Source of the DNA: Campylobacter showae
Lineage (GTDB): Bacteria > Campylobacterota > Campylobacteria > Campylobacterales > Campylobacteraceae
Assembly: GCF_004803815.1 (NCBI RefSeq)
Contig: NZ_CP012544.1
Location: 310,001-374,000, forward strand
Length of the DNA: 64,000 nt
Direction: 5' to 3'
Shown in pieces: positions 52,276 through 63,168 of the stretch. The stretch's first letter is position 1. Each line of letters opens with the position of its first letter. The translations under genes were made by a program, and so were the position numbers. Below the pieces are notes generated by a model. It was given only the letters and a program-made list of their open reading frames with translations, did not search any database and had not been told where the DNA came from.

Positions 52276-52805
52276 TGAAAGAACTTATTGCAAAAAAATA
52301 CGTAAAAGCCCTAGTTAGCGACCTTAGCAAGGATGGGTTTAATAACTTTACCGCCAAGCTACAAGAGATCGCAAACGCATTTGCAAACGAAAAATTTCAA
52401 AACATCATCGTTTCACCAAATTTAAAAAATAGCCAAAAAGCGGATTTTGTTCTATCTTTAGTCGGTGAGGCGGATCAAAAATTTGTAAATTTCATAAAAC
52501 TGCTCGGCGAAAATAAAAGGCTTGATATTTTGCCTAATATCGTTTCGGAGCTTTTAGCGCAAAAGTCAAAAATGGATAATGTTTTTTACGGCAAAATTTA
52601 CGGCGGCTCGCAGATCAGCCAGGCTCAAATTTCAGAGCTTGAAAGCAGCTTTTCTAAGAGATTTAACGCAAAAATCATTTTAGAGCCGGTAAAAAGCGAC
52701 TACAACGGTATCAAGATCGAACTAGACGACTTGGGCGTGGAGGCTAGCTTTTCGGTAGATAGGCTAAAAGCCCAAATGAGCGAATACATATTAAAAGCAA
52801 TATAA
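52275..52805 (+). CDS. atpH: ATP synthase subunit delta
   Basis: The 176-residue stalk subunit (OSCP homologue) has KYVKALVSDL near the start and the family's C-terminal YNGIKIELDDLGVEASFSVD. It overlaps atpF by 1 base and is followed by atpA after 12 bases. Confidence 0.94.
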   Translation: MKELIAKKYVKALVSDLSKDGFNNFTAKLQEIANAFANEKFQNIIVSPNLKNSQKADFVLSLVGEADQKFVNFIKLLGENKRLDILPNIVSELLAQKSKMDNVFYGKIYGGSQISQAQISELESSFSKRFNAKIILEPVKSDYNGIKIELDDLGVEASFSVDRLKAQMSEYILKAI

Positions 52806-52817
52806 AGGAGAAAAAGC

Positions 52818-54335
52818 GTGAGTGCAAAAATAAAAGCAGATGAAATCAGCGCCATCATCAAGGAGAGGATTGAAAATTTCAGCCTTAACGTCGATGTAAA
52901 CGAGACGGGCAAGGTTATATCCGTAGCTGACGGCGTTGCTAACGTTTACGGCCTAAAAAACGTTATGGCCGGCGAGATGGTCGAGTTTGAGAACGGCGAA
53001 AAAGGCATGGCTCTAAACCTAGAAGAAAGTAGCGTCGGTATCGTTATCTTGGGTAAAACGGACGGTATCAAAGAGGGTTCGAGCGTAAAACGCCTAGCTA
53101 AACTTTTACGCGTCCCTGTCGGTGATGCTTTGATAGGCCGCGTCGTAAATTCACTCGGCGAGCCGATAGACGCTAAAGGCCCGATCGAAGCTAGCGAGAC
53201 TAGATTCGTCGAGGAAAAAGCAAAAGGTATCATGGCTAGAAAGAGCGTTCACGAGCCGCTTCAAACAGGCATCAAGGCTATCGACGCGCTAGTACCGATC
53301 GGTCGCGGACAACGCGAGCTCATCATCGGCGACCGCCAAACCGGTAAAACTACCGTCGCGATAGATACTATCATCAACCAAAAAGGTCAAGACGTTATTT
53401 GTATCTATGTCGCGATCGGACAAAAACAATCAACAGTCGCGCAAGTTGTTAAAAAACTCGAAGAGTACGGCGCTATGGAATATACCATTGTCGTAAATGC
53501 AGGCGCTTCCGACGCTGCTGCGCTTCAGTACCTAGCTCCTTATGCGGGCGTAACTATGGGCGAATATTTTAGAGATAATTCTCGCCATGCCCTAATCATC
53601 TATGACGATCTTTCAAAGCATGCCGTCGCATACCGCGAAATGAGCTTGATTCTTCGCAGACCGCCGGGCCGCGAAGCTTATCCAGGCGACGTTTTCTACC
53701 TACACTCCCGCTTGTTAGAGCGCGCATCTAAGCTAAACGATAAGCTAGGAGCGGGTTCTCTAACAGCTCTTCCTATTATCGAGACGCAAGCTGGCGACGT
53801 TTCGGCGTATATTCCGACAAACGTTATTTCTATCACCGACGGTCAAATTTTCCTTGAATCCGATCTATTTAACTCAGGTATCCGCCCTGCGATCAACGTC
53901 GGCCTTTCGGTTTCTCGCGTCGGCGGCGCAGCTCAGATAAAAGCAACCAAGCAAGTTTCTGGAACATTAAGACTTGACCTTGCGCAATACCGCGAACTTC
54001 AAGCATTTGCACAATTTGCTAGTGACCTTGACGAGAGTTCTAGAAAACAGCTTGAGCGCGGTCAAAGGATGGTCGAGGTATTAAAGCAGCCTCCTTATAG
54101 CCCGCTAGCCGTTGAAAAGCAAGTCGTTATTATCTTTGCCGGCACAAAAGGCTACCTGGATGATATCCCGACTATAGCGGTTACAAAATTTGAAGCTGAG
54201 CTTTATCCTTATATAGAGGCGAAGTATCCTGAAATTTTCGAGCAAATTCGAACCAAAAAAGCACTTGACAAAGAAATTGAGGAGCTTTTGCATAAGGCGC
54301 TAAAAGACTTTAAAGCGACGTTTGCCGCTAACTAA
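52818..54335 (+). CDS. atpA: ATP synthase subunit alpha
   Basis: The 505-residue catalytic-ring subunit shows the P-loop [14 protein letters not shown] at about 170 and [17 protein letters not shown]. It uses a GTG start at 52818 after AAAGGAGAAAAAGC. It sits in the order b'-b-delta-alpha-gamma-beta-epsilon; a and c subunits are not here, as expected for Campylobacter. Confidence 0.98.
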   Translation: MSAKIKADEISAIIKERIENFSLNVDVNETGKVISVADGVANVYGLKNVMAGEMVEFENGEKGMALNLEESSVGIVILGKTDGIKEGSSVKRLAKLLRVPVGDALIGRVVNSLGEPIDAKGPIEASETRFVEEKAKGIMARKSVHEPLQTGIKAIDALVPIGRGQRELIIGDRQTGKTTVAIDTIINQKGQDVICIYVAIGQKQSTVAQVVKKLEEYGAMEYTIVVNAGASDAAALQYLAPYAGVTMGEYFRDNSRHALIIYDDLSKHAVAYREMSLILRRPPGREAYPGDVFYLHSRLLERASKLNDKLGAGSLTALPIIETQAGDVSAYIPTNVISITDGQIFLESDLFNSGIRPAINVGLSVSRVGGAAQIKATKQVSGTLRLDLAQYRELQAFAQFASDLDESSRKQLERGQRMVEVLKQPPYSPLAVEKQVVIIFAGTKGYLDDIPTIAVTKFEAELYPYIEAKYPEIFEQIRTKKALDKEIEELLHKALKDFKATFAAN

Positions 54336-54344
54336 GGCTAAAAT

Positions 54345-55229
54345 ATGTCAAATTTAAAAGATATAAAACGAAAGATCAAGAGCGTCCAAAACACTCAAAA
54401 GACGACGCGTGCGATGAAGCTGGTATCTACAGCCAAACTTCGCAAGGCTGAGGAAGCTGCTCGTCACTCTAGGGTTTATGCGCTCAAGATCAACGAAGTT
54501 TTATCTGAAATCGCCTATAAGATCAACCAATATCGCTCCGTAAATGCCGAGAGCAAATTTTTCGACGCTAAGGAGAATATCGAGAAGGTCGATATTATAT
54601 TTGTTACCGCAGACAAGGGACTTTGTGGCGGTTTTAATATTCAGACTATTAAAACCGTTAGAAATATGATTAACGAATTTAAGGCGAAAAAAGTAAAGAT
54701 AAGACTTCGCGCAGTAGGTAAAAAAGGTATAGAATTTTTTAGCTTCCAGGGTATAAATTTGCTTGAAAAATACGTCGGCGTGAGCTCATCTCCGACTTAT
54801 GAGAAAGCTCAAAATATCATAAAAGACGCGATAGACGACTTTATAAGCGGTGCGACGGATAAGGTTATTTTGGTGCATAACGGCTACAATAACATGATCT
54901 CTCAACAAATTCGTATAAACGATATCGTGCCGGTCGAGCCGCCGAAACTCGTTGAGGTTGAGACGAATTCTTTGATGGAATTTGAACCAAGCGATGACGG
55001 TAAAATTTTAAACGAACTACTTACGAAGTATTTTGAGTATAGTATGTATTACGCTTTAGTTGATAGCCTTGCGGCAGAGCACAGCGCTAGAATGCAAGCG
55101 ATGGATAATGCGACCAACAACGCCAAAGAGCGCGTCGCACAGCTAAAACTATCGTATAACAAGGCTCGCCAAGAGTCTATCACCACTGAGCTTATCGAGA
55201 TCATCAGTGGCGTCGAATCAATGAAATAA
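54345..55229 (+). CDS. atpG: ATP synthase subunit gamma
   Basis: The 294-residue rotor shaft has the N-terminal [20 protein letters not shown] and the C-terminal [20 protein letters not shown], the two coiled-coil helices. It lies 9 bases after atpA and 13 before atpD. Confidence 0.97.
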   Translation: MSNLKDIKRKIKSVQNTQKTTRAMKLVSTAKLRKAEEAARHSRVYALKINEVLSEIAYKINQYRSVNAESKFFDAKENIEKVDIIFVTADKGLCGGFNIQTIKTVRNMINEFKAKKVKIRLRAVGKKGIEFFSFQGINLLEKYVGVSSSPTYEKAQNIIKDAIDDFISGATDKVILVHNGYNNMISQQIRINDIVPVEPPKLVEVETNSLMEFEPSDDGKILNELLTKYFEYSMYYALVDSLAAEHSARMQAMDNATNNAKERVAQLKLSYNKARQESITTELIEIISGVESMK

Positions 55230-55233
55230 TTAA

Positions 55234-56640
<1,407 letters not shown>

Positions 56641-56657
56641 ATTTAAAGGAAAAAGTA

Positions 56658-57047
56658 ATGAATAAATTACATTTAGAAATCGTTACGCCTGAGGGTTTAG
56701 TGTTTTCAAACGATATCAAAAGCGTAGTTTTGCCCGGTAGCGAGGGCGAGTTTGGGGTTTTGCCCGGACACGCCTCGCTTATATCGCTTTTAAAAGCCGG
56801 CGTTATAGACATCGAGAGCGAAGATAAAAGCCATGATGCCGTCGCGATCAACTGGGGATATGCCGAGATAAACGAGGGCAAGGCCACGATCCTTGCCGAT
56901 GGCGCCGTTCACGTGTCGGGAAATTCTGAGAGCGAGATAGCAAATTCATTGCAAAAGGCGAAGGATTTAATTGCCGGCATGAGTAGCGAGAACAACGCTA
57001 TGGCTGCTACTGTGGCAAAATTAGACAGCATGGCTCGGGCAAGATAG
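56658..57047 (+). CDS. atpC: ATP synthase subunit epsilon
   Basis: The 129-residue subunit has the beta-sandwich VTPEGLVFS and GEFGVLPGHASL, and a short helical tail. Its stop codon TAG shares its last base with the GTG start of the TolQ-like gene, linking the atp and tol operons. Confidence 0.95.
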   Translation: MNKLHLEIVTPEGLVFSNDIKSVVLPGSEGEFGVLPGHASLISLLKAGVIDIESEDKSHDAVAINWGYAEINEGKATILADGAVHVSGNSESEIANSLQKAKDLIAGMSSENNAMAATVAKLDSMARAR

Positions 57048-57628
57048 TGGCTGGACTTGATATTTTTTTAAACTACTTATCTAGAAGTAGTTTTATCACT
57101 ATATTCGTGCTGAGCTGGCTTTCTTTTTATTTCATTATAAGCCTTACTATACTATTTTCTCGTATGGCAGGGCTTAGATCATGGCAAAAAAAAGAACAAA
57201 ATGCTCTTGAGTCGTTATTAATGGGCGGGTCTAAACATGTTTTAAACGAATCCATTTTAAAACGGTTCGTAAGCGGTTCGATATCTAGAGAGAAGCTCTC
57301 GGTCGCCGTTAGTATCGCTGAGCGAAATGCAACTAGCGGTATTACTTGGCTTAGTATAGTTGCCTCTACGTCGCCTTTTATCGGGCTTTTCGGCACGGTT
57401 GTTTCTATCTTGGAGACCTTTTCTCAGCTTGGACAAGGCGGCGGAAATTCATCTCTAAACGTTATAGCTCCCGCCATCAGCGAAGCGCTAGTCGCAACTG
57501 GGGCGGGTATATTTGTAGCGATACCTGCTTATACGTTTAGCTTGCTTATCAAGAGGAAAGCTTACGAGCTTATGGGCGTCATCAGGCGCGAAGTCGATAT
57601 CCTAGTAACGCTTAAAGAAGATCAATGA
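57047..57628 (+). CDS. tolQ: TolQ/ExbB-type proton channel subunit
   Basis: The 193-residue inner-membrane protein has three helices and the MotA/TolQ/ExbB signature ITWLSIVASTSPFIGLFGTV, then EALVATGAGIFVAIPAYTF. It starts with GTG overlapping the atpC stop by 1 base and overlaps tolR by 4 bases. In the Tol-Pal context it energises outer-membrane constriction; ExbB naming is also used in Campylobacter. Confidence 0.92.
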   Translation: MAGLDIFLNYLSRSSFITIFVLSWLSFYFIISLTILFSRMAGLRSWQKKEQNALESLLMGGSKHVLNESILKRFVSGSISREKLSVAVSIAERNATSGITWLSIVASTSPFIGLFGTVVSILETFSQLGQGGGNSSLNVIAPAISEALVATGAGIFVAIPAYTFSLLIKRKAYELMGVIRREVDILVTLKEDQ

Positions 57629-58017
57629 TAAATCTCGACGAAACTCCGGAGCTAAACATAACTCCGCTTGTGGATATCATGCTTGTTTTGCTGGCGATCC
57701 TTATGGTTACGACGCCTACTATCGTTTATGATGAGCAAATTTTGCTACCGGACGGCTCAAAAACTAAAACATCCTCGGCTCAAAAAAAAGATTTGACTGT
57801 TATCGTTGATGCCACAAAAAAGGTTAGAATAGATCAAAATACCATGAATTTGCGCGAACTTCCTGACAATATAGTGCTTATCGGGGCAAAATACGATAAA
57901 AACTCGCCTGTTTATATTAAGGCTGACAAAAGCCTCATATACGATGATGTGATGTTTGTTCTAAAGAGCGTAAAAAACGCAGGCTTTACAAAGGTAGCGC
58001 TCCAGACTAATGGATAA
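57625..58017 (+). CDS. tolR: TolR/ExbD-type protein
   Basis: The 130-residue protein has one N-terminal helix containing the proton-relay aspartate in LNITPLVDIMLVLLAILMV (D17 region) and a periplasmic domain. It overlaps tolQ by 4 bases and tolA by 8 bases. Confidence 0.92.
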   Translation: MINLDETPELNITPLVDIMLVLLAILMVTTPTIVYDEQILLPDGSKTKTSSAQKKDLTVIVDATKKVRIDQNTMNLRELPDNIVLIGAKYDKNSPVYIKADKSLIYDDVMFVLKSVKNAGFTKVALQTNG

Positions 58018-58834
58018 ATTTGATCTCAAATTTAACACCTCCGGCTATTTCCTACTATCGGCTTTTCTTTACCTTTGCATCATAAGCGGTATTTTTATCA
58101 AGCTTACTTACTTTAAGGAAGAGCCAAAAAAATATACTGATACTAAAGACGCCTTTATGGATATTATGATAGTTGAGCGTGAGCCCGACATCACCGTAAA
58201 AGCGCCTGAGCCTAAAAAAGAGGTCGTAAAAGAAGAAAAACCTCAACCGGTAAAGGAAGAGGTTAAAAAAGAAGAATCTAAGCCGGACACTACAAACAAG
58301 CCACCTGAGCCCGATCCTGCACCGCCAAAACCCGAAGAAAAAAAGATAGAAGAGCCAAATTTAAAGGATCTATTTGGCAGTATCGATACATCTAAGCTAA
58401 AAGAGGACAAGGTTGCTAAGAAAAAAGAACAACCAAAAGAGCAAAGTCGTAAAAAACCGGAAAAAGTCCAGATAACGAGCCAGCAAAAAAAAGCTAGCGA
58501 CGTTATAAATGCGCTTACCTTAGATCAGGTTGCTAAGACTCCAAAGTCGCAAATGACGGGCGAATATAACGAATACTTCGGTATGATTAGCAGAATTTTG
58601 CAGAGTAAATGGAGCGCTTATAAGGCCGATTCTAGCGATGAGGCAGAGGTTGAGATCGTCATTGACATTGACGGATCGTTTAGTTACGATATAAAAAAGT
58701 TATCGTATAATAGCGAATTTAATAACAAAGTTAGGGATTTCTTGCAAAGTATGACTTTTGAGAAATTTCCGCCGCCTACACAGATAGGCAGAGCCGTTAG
58801 GCTCGGAACTAAACTAGAAGACAAACTAGAATAA
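58010..58834 (+). CDS. tolA: TolA/TonB-like energy-transducing protein
   Basis: The 274-residue protein has one membrane helix at about 12-30, a Pro/Lys/Glu-rich extended domain (about 60-150, with PEPKKEVVKEEKPQPVKEE-type runs) and a C-terminal TolA/TonB-like domain (KWSAYKADSSDEAEVEIVID). It links the TolQR motor to Pal/TolB. It overlaps tolR by 8 bases. Confidence 0.88.
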   Translation: MDKFDLKFNTSGYFLLSAFLYLCIISGIFIKLTYFKEEPKKYTDTKDAFMDIMIVEREPDITVKAPEPKKEVVKEEKPQPVKEEVKKEESKPDTTNKPPEPDPAPPKPEEKKIEEPNLKDLFGSIDTSKLKEDKVAKKKEQPKEQSRKKPEKVQITSQQKKASDVINALTLDQVAKTPKSQMTGEYNEYFGMISRILQSKWSAYKADSSDEAEVEIVIDIDGSFSYDIKKLSYNSEFNNKVRDFLQSMTFEKFPPPTQIGRAVRLGTKLEDKLE

Positions 58835-58844
58835 CGGAGGAGAA

Positions 58845-60119
58845 ATGAAGAAAATTTTACTTTTTCTTGCTTTTGCCAGTTGGCTTTTTGCCGTTGACGC
58901 CACCATTTCGGTCGTTAACAAAGGCTTAGCCCTACCAAAAATCGTGCTTCAAGATGCCACAACGGCTGTCGGAGATCAAACTTTTAAGGGCAAATTTCAC
59001 AAAATTATGCTGGGAGACCTAAAGGTAAGCTCTGATTTTGAGGTTGTGGACGAATATATCGCCAGTAGCTATGAGGGCGACTCGAACACGAACGTCATGA
59101 GCGAAAAGGGCGCGCAGCTTATATTTAGATACGCGCTTGAGGGTTCTCCAAACTCGCCTCTAAGCCTTAGGGTTAAGCTTATAAATGCAAAAACGGCGAC
59201 TACTCAGTACGAGAAAATTTACAATATGAATGATGGAGCAAAGTATCCGTTTATCGCACACAAAGCGATAGTTGAGCTCATTAACGAGCTAAAAATGCCA
59301 CCTGTAAACTGGATGGAGAAATTTATCATCTTTGCCAAAGGAACCGGTTCAAAGCAAAGCGAGATCGTTATAGCCGACTACACTTTGACCTACCAAAAAG
59401 TACTTGTTCGCGGCGGTTTGAATATATTTCCTAAATGGGTAGGAGCTGATCAGAGCGCGTTTTACTACTCTGATTACAGCGGTAAAAACTTAGTTCTTTA
59501 TAGATACGATGTTGCAAGCGGCCAAAAAACTAAAATTTTAGATAGCAAGGGCGGTATGCTTATAGCCTCCGACGTTAGCCAAAACGGAGATAAAATTTTG
59601 CTAACTATGGCTCCGCAAGATCAGCCTGATATCTATATATACGATCTAAATTCAAAAAGACTATCTCAGGTAACTAACTATAGCGGTATAGACGTCAACG
59701 GCAACTTCGTTGACGGCGACAGACGCGTAGTTTTTGTTTCCGATAGACTTGGCTATCCTAATGTTTTCGCGCAAAATGTAGATGGAAGCGGTTTTGAGCA
59801 GTTGGTCTATCACGGCAAAAACAACAACTCCGTCAGCACCTATCAGAACTATATAGTGTACTCTAGTAGAGAAGACGGTAAGAGTAGCTTTGGAACAAGA
59901 GATTTTAACATATATATGATCTCTACGCAGACTGATTACATTAGACAGCTCACTGCAAGCGGTAAAAATTTATACCCTAGATTTTCTAGCGACGGACAAA
60001 GCGTAGTGTTTATCAAAGAGCTTGGCGGCCAGAGTTCTCTTGGTATAATTCGCGTAAATGAGAACAAAAGTTTCCAATTTCCATTAAAAATCGGTAAAAT
60101 TCAGTCTATTGATTGGTAA
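58845..60119 (+). CDS. tolB: Tol-Pal system protein TolB
   Basis: The 424-residue periplasmic protein has a signal peptide (MKKILLFLAFASWLFA), an N-terminal alpha/beta domain and a beta-propeller with repeats such as DVSQNGDKILLTMAPQDQPD, VFVSDRLGYPNVFAQ and YPRFSSDGQSVVF. It starts after ACGGAGGAGAA. Confidence 0.95.
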   Translation: MKKILLFLAFASWLFAVDATISVVNKGLALPKIVLQDATTAVGDQTFKGKFHKIMLGDLKVSSDFEVVDEYIASSYEGDSNTNVMSEKGAQLIFRYALEGSPNSPLSLRVKLINAKTATTQYEKIYNMNDGAKYPFIAHKAIVELINELKMPPVNWMEKFIIFAKGTGSKQSEIVIADYTLTYQKVLVRGGLNIFPKWVGADQSAFYYSDYSGKNLVLYRYDVASGQKTKILDSKGGMLIASDVSQNGDKILLTMAPQDQPDIYIYDLNSKRLSQVTNYSGIDVNGNFVDGDRRVVFVSDRLGYPNVFAQNVDGSGFEQLVYHGKNNNSVSTYQNYIVYSSREDGKSSFGTRDFNIYMISTQTDYIRQLTASGKNLYPRFSSDGQSVVFIKELGGQSSLGIIRVNENKSFQFPLKIGKIQSIDW

Positions 60120-60138
60120 TATTTAGTAAATTTTATGA

Positions 60139-60144
60139 TATAAT
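60139..60144 (+). promoter_or_regulatory. Probable -10 box of pal
   Basis: GATATAATCACGTTA, with TATAAT 29 bases before the pal ATG. The same 15 bases recur at 61619-61633 upstream of slyD. Confidence 0.65.
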
Positions 60145-60172
60145 CACGTTAAATTTCTATAAAAGGATGAAA

Positions 60173-60691
60173 ATGAAAAAAGTAGTTTTAACTTCTGCTG
60201 CTATTGCAGCTTTATTGTTGAGCGGTTGTAGCTCTAAAAACCCTGAAGTTGATATGAGCGCTGACGCCAATCAAAATATGGGCGGTATGAACTCAAGCGA
60301 TAACATGATGAGCGATAGCGAGAGATTGCAACAATTAATTTCAAGCATCGAAGGTCAAGTTCAAACTGTATACTTTGACTTTGACAAATTTAACATCAAA
60401 GGCGACATGCAGTCTGCTATCAACACAAACGCAGGCCTATTTAATCAATCAGAGGCTCAAGCTCTTTCTGTAAAAGTAGAGGGTAACTGCGACGAGTGGG
60501 GTACAGACGAGTACAACTATGCGCTTGGTCTAAAAAGAGCAAAAGCTGCTAAAGACGCTCTTGTAAAACAAGGCGTTGCTGCTGATAGAATCACCGTTGT
60601 AAGCTACGGCGAAAGCAACCCTGTTTGCACAGACAAAACAAAAGCTTGCGACGCTCAAAACAGACGTGCTGAATTTAAAGTTCTTCCATAA
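60173..60691 (+). CDS. pal: Peptidoglycan-associated lipoprotein Pal (Omp18)
   Basis: The 172-residue lipoprotein starts MKKVVLTSAAIAALLLSGCS (lipobox LSGC, lipidated Cys at 19). The OmpA-like domain has VYFDFDKFNIKGDMQ and LSVKVEGNCDEWGTDEYNYA, and ends with NRRAEFKVLP. The ATG at 60173, 7 bases after AAAAGG, is chosen because upstream in-frame starts would place non-signal residues before the lipobox. Confidence 0.95.
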   Translation: MKKVVLTSAAIAALLLSGCSSKNPEVDMSADANQNMGGMNSSDNMMSDSERLQQLISSIEGQVQTVYFDFDKFNIKGDMQSAINTNAGLFNQSEAQALSVKVEGNCDEWGTDEYNYALGLKRAKAAKDALVKQGVAADRITVVSYGESNPVCTDKTKACDAQNRRAEFKVLP

Positions 60692-60699
60692 TTAAATTT

Positions 60700-61596
60700 A
60701 TGACGAATTTAAAAACTTTCGTGGCTCTTTTTATAGGAGCCACTCTCTCTTATTCCGCTTCCAATGAAATTTCGGTATTTGACGCTGGAAATTTAGATAG
60801 CTCTAGCCCCTACGGTTTGACTGATAACGAAAAAACATTTCTAAAAAACAAACAAAACGTAGAAAATCTAAGTAGAAATATGGGTGACGTCGAGTCAAAT
60901 TTAAATGCCATGCAAGAGCGCCTAGAAGGCTTGCAAAGCGTGCTAGACGGACTAAACTCGAGAATGTCTAGGATAGAAAAAAGACTAAACGATCTTGAAG
61001 GAAACGACGGAAATTCTACCGCAAAAAGCGATTTCGACGAGCTTAAAAAATACGTAGAAGAAAGCCGAAAAATACAAGAGGCCAACAACGCTAAAATCAC
61101 CAAAGCCCTTAAGGATATGGGCGCTTTGATAGATAAGAGTAACGCTGCGCCAGCTACCACAAAAAAAAACGATGAAGACAAGCCGGTAGCTAGCAGTAGC
61201 CCGGATGCTGAGCTGCAAACTCCAAAGACTGATTTTACTAAACAAAAAAATCAAGACGTAGCAAGCGAAGCTAAAAAGCTATTTGATACAGGTAAGCTCG
61301 ACGATGCAAAAGCTAGATACGAGTATCTTTTAAGCAAAGATCATAAGCCTGCGATGGCGAATTTTTATCTCGGTGAGATAGCGTATCAGCAAAAAGCTTA
61401 CAACAACGCCATAAAATACTACCAGCAGAGCATCCAGCTGTACGACAAGGCCGACTATACCCCAAAGCTTCTTTATCACACTGCCATCAGCTTTGATAAG
61501 ATAAAAGACACGGCAAGTGCAAATAAATTTTACAAAGCGCTAAAACTAGGCTATCCGGACAGTAAAGAAGCCAAAGCCGCACCTACTCGAAACTAA
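60700..61596 (+). CDS. Tol-Pal accessory protein CpoB (YbgF)-like
   Basis: The 298-residue periplasmic protein has a signal peptide (about 1-18), a coiled coil at about 50-145 (ESNLNAMQERLEGLQSVLDG) and C-terminal tetratricopeptide repeats (AKKLFDTGKLDDAKARYEYL, ANFYLGEIAYQQKAYNNAIK). In E. coli this protein coordinates PBP1B with Tol constriction. It starts 8 bases after the pal stop without a strong ribosome-binding site. Confidence 0.88.
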   Translation: MTNLKTFVALFIGATLSYSASNEISVFDAGNLDSSSPYGLTDNEKTFLKNKQNVENLSRNMGDVESNLNAMQERLEGLQSVLDGLNSRMSRIEKRLNDLEGNDGNSTAKSDFDELKKYVEESRKIQEANNAKITKALKDMGALIDKSNAAPATTKKNDEDKPVASSSPDAELQTPKTDFTKQKNQDVASEAKKLFDTGKLDDAKARYEYLLSKDHKPAMANFYLGEIAYQQKAYNNAIKYYQQSIQLYDKADYTPKLLYHTAISFDKIKDTASANKFYKALKLGYPDSKEAKAAPTRN

Positions 61597-61620
61597 AACA
61601 TTCTTTAATAAATTTAACGA

Positions 61621-61626
61621 TATAAT
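61621..61626 (+). promoter_or_regulatory. Probable -10 box of slyD
   Basis: GATATAATCACGTTA with TATAAT 30 bases upstream of the slyD GTG; identical over 15 bases to the pal promoter. Confidence 0.65.
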
Positions 61627-61655
61627 CACGTTATTTTCATAAATAGGAGAAGAAC

Positions 61656-62237
61656 GTGAAAGAACAAGTTATAGCTATGTTTTATGAGCTAAAAGACGCA
61701 AAAACGGGCGAAATTTTAGAGTCCAATATGCAAGTAGGGCAGGAAATTTCCTTTTTAACGGGCCGCGGACATATCATCGAGAAACTAGAAGAAGAGGTTG
61801 CCAAACTAGAAAAAGGCGAAACGAAGGTTATCGTTATCCCGGCTGCGCAAGCTTGCGGCGAGTACGACTCTAATGCTGTTCAAATGCTACCTAAAGAGCA
61901 ATTTGCGGGCATAGAGCTAAAAGAGGGCATGGAGCTTTTCGGTCAAGGCGAGCACGGCGAGAGCGTACGCGTGATAGTAAAATCTATCGGCGAGGACGAC
62001 GTAACGGTTGATTTTAACCACCCTTACGCAGGCAAAGATTTGGAGTTTAAGGTTCAAATTTTCGACAAACGCGATGCTACAGAGGACGAGATAGCTACCG
62101 GTATGGTAGCCGGCGCTCACACATGCGGATGCGGAGGACACGATCACGACCATCATCACGGCGAGGGCGGATGCTGCGGACACGGACACCATGACCACGG
62201 TCACCACCACGGCGACGGCGGATGCGGCTGCCACTAA
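61656..62237 (+). CDS. slyD: FKBP-type peptidyl-prolyl isomerase SlyD with metal-binding tail
   Basis: The 193-residue isomerase has the FKBP and IF (chaperone) domains (FLTGRGHIIEKLEEEVAKLE and VDFNHPYAGKDLEFKVQIF). Its C-terminal tail, from about residue 152, is almost entirely Cys, His, Gly and Asp (CGCGGHDHDHHHGEGG and repeats), suited to binding nickel or zinc. It starts at a GTG after TAGGAGAAGAAC. Nickel storage or delivery could matter for the LarA cofactor made in this strain. Confidence 0.95.
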   Translation: MKEQVIAMFYELKDAKTGEILESNMQVGQEISFLTGRGHIIEKLEEEVAKLEKGETKVIVIPAAQACGEYDSNAVQMLPKEQFAGIELKEGMELFGQGEHGESVRVIVKSIGEDDVTVDFNHPYAGKDLEFKVQIFDKRDATEDEIATGMVAGAHTCGCGGHDHDHHHGEGGCCGHGHHDHGHHHGDGGCGCH

Positions 62238-62247
62238 GAGAGCCTAG

Positions 62248-63168
62248 ATGAGAGCAGCGTTTATATTTCCCGGGCAAGGCTCGCAAAGCGTCGGTATGGG
62301 TAAGGAAATTTACGAAAATTTCCGCCCGGCCGCCGAGCTTTTGCAAAATGCAAGCGACAGCCTAAAAATCGACTTTTCAAATCTACTTTTCAACGAAAAT
62401 GACCTTATAAATAGGAGCGAATTTACCCAGCCTGCCATCGTCTTAAACTCGCTTATGTGCTATCTCGCGCTAAAGCAAAGCGTAAATTTAGAGCCTAGCT
62501 TCGCGCTTGGCCACTCTTTGGGCGAGTTTAGCGCGCTTGCGGTTAGCGGAGCGTTTGATTTTGCTGGTGCGCTTAGGATCGTAAATTTGCGCGGTAAATT
62601 TATGCAAGAGGACTGCGCGGGCAAAGACGTAACGATGAGCGTTATTTTGGGTCTTAGCGACGAGACGGTAGAGCAAATTTGCAAAAACGCACAAGATGAC
62701 GGCCATCAAATTTACGCCGCGAACTACAACTGCGACGGTCAGATCGTGATCGCGGGACTAAAAGAGGACATCGCCAAATTTGAGTCGGCGTTTAAAGAAG
62801 CGGGCGCTAAGCGTGTGTTGCCTCTAAACATGTCCGTCATTAGCCACTGCCCGCTTTTAAAGAGCGCTAGCGAGAAACTAACGGCGCAGCTAGAGCCAGC
62901 GTTGGCAGCTAAATTTGACACGGTCATTTCAAATGCATCGGCGAAGCCTTACGGCACGAAAGATGAAGCGCTAAATTTACTAAAAGCTCAGCTTGTTAGC
63001 CCCGTTTTATACAAACAAAGTATCAAAGACATCGAAAACGAGATCGATATTTTCGTGGAGTTCGGCGGTAGCGTGCTAAAAGGCATCAACAAAAAAATCA
63101 CCGAGAAGCCGACATTTAGCGTCACCGATCTTGGCAGCCTTGAAGAGCTTTTAAAGGAGCTTAAATGA
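62248..63168 (+). CDS. fabD: Malonyl-CoA:ACP transacylase
   Basis: The 306-residue fatty-acid synthesis enzyme begins AFIFPGQGSQSVGMGKEIYE; the nucleophile serine is in ALGHSLGEFSALAV (about 92), with the catalytic His in VISHCPLL. It overlaps mtnN by 4 bases. Confidence 0.97.
   Translation: MRAAFIFPGQGSQSVGMGKEIYENFRPAAELLQNASDSLKIDFSNLLFNENDLINRSEFTQPAIVLNSLMCYLALKQSVNLEPSFALGHSLGEFSALAVSGAFDFAGALRIVNLRGKFMQEDCAGKDVTMSVILGLSDETVEQICKNAQDDGHQIYAANYNCDGQIVIAGLKEDIAKFESAFKEAGAKRVLPLNMSVISHCPLLKSASEKLTAQLEPALAAKFDTVISNASAKPYGTKDEALNLLKAQLVSPVLYKQSIKDIENEIDIFVEFGGSVLKGINKKITEKPTFSVTDLGSLEELLKELK

Noticed and set aside
60113-60172. Upstream TTG start for pal
   Set aside because: It would put 20 residues in front of a perfect lipoprotein signal; the ATG at 60173 has the ribosome-binding site.
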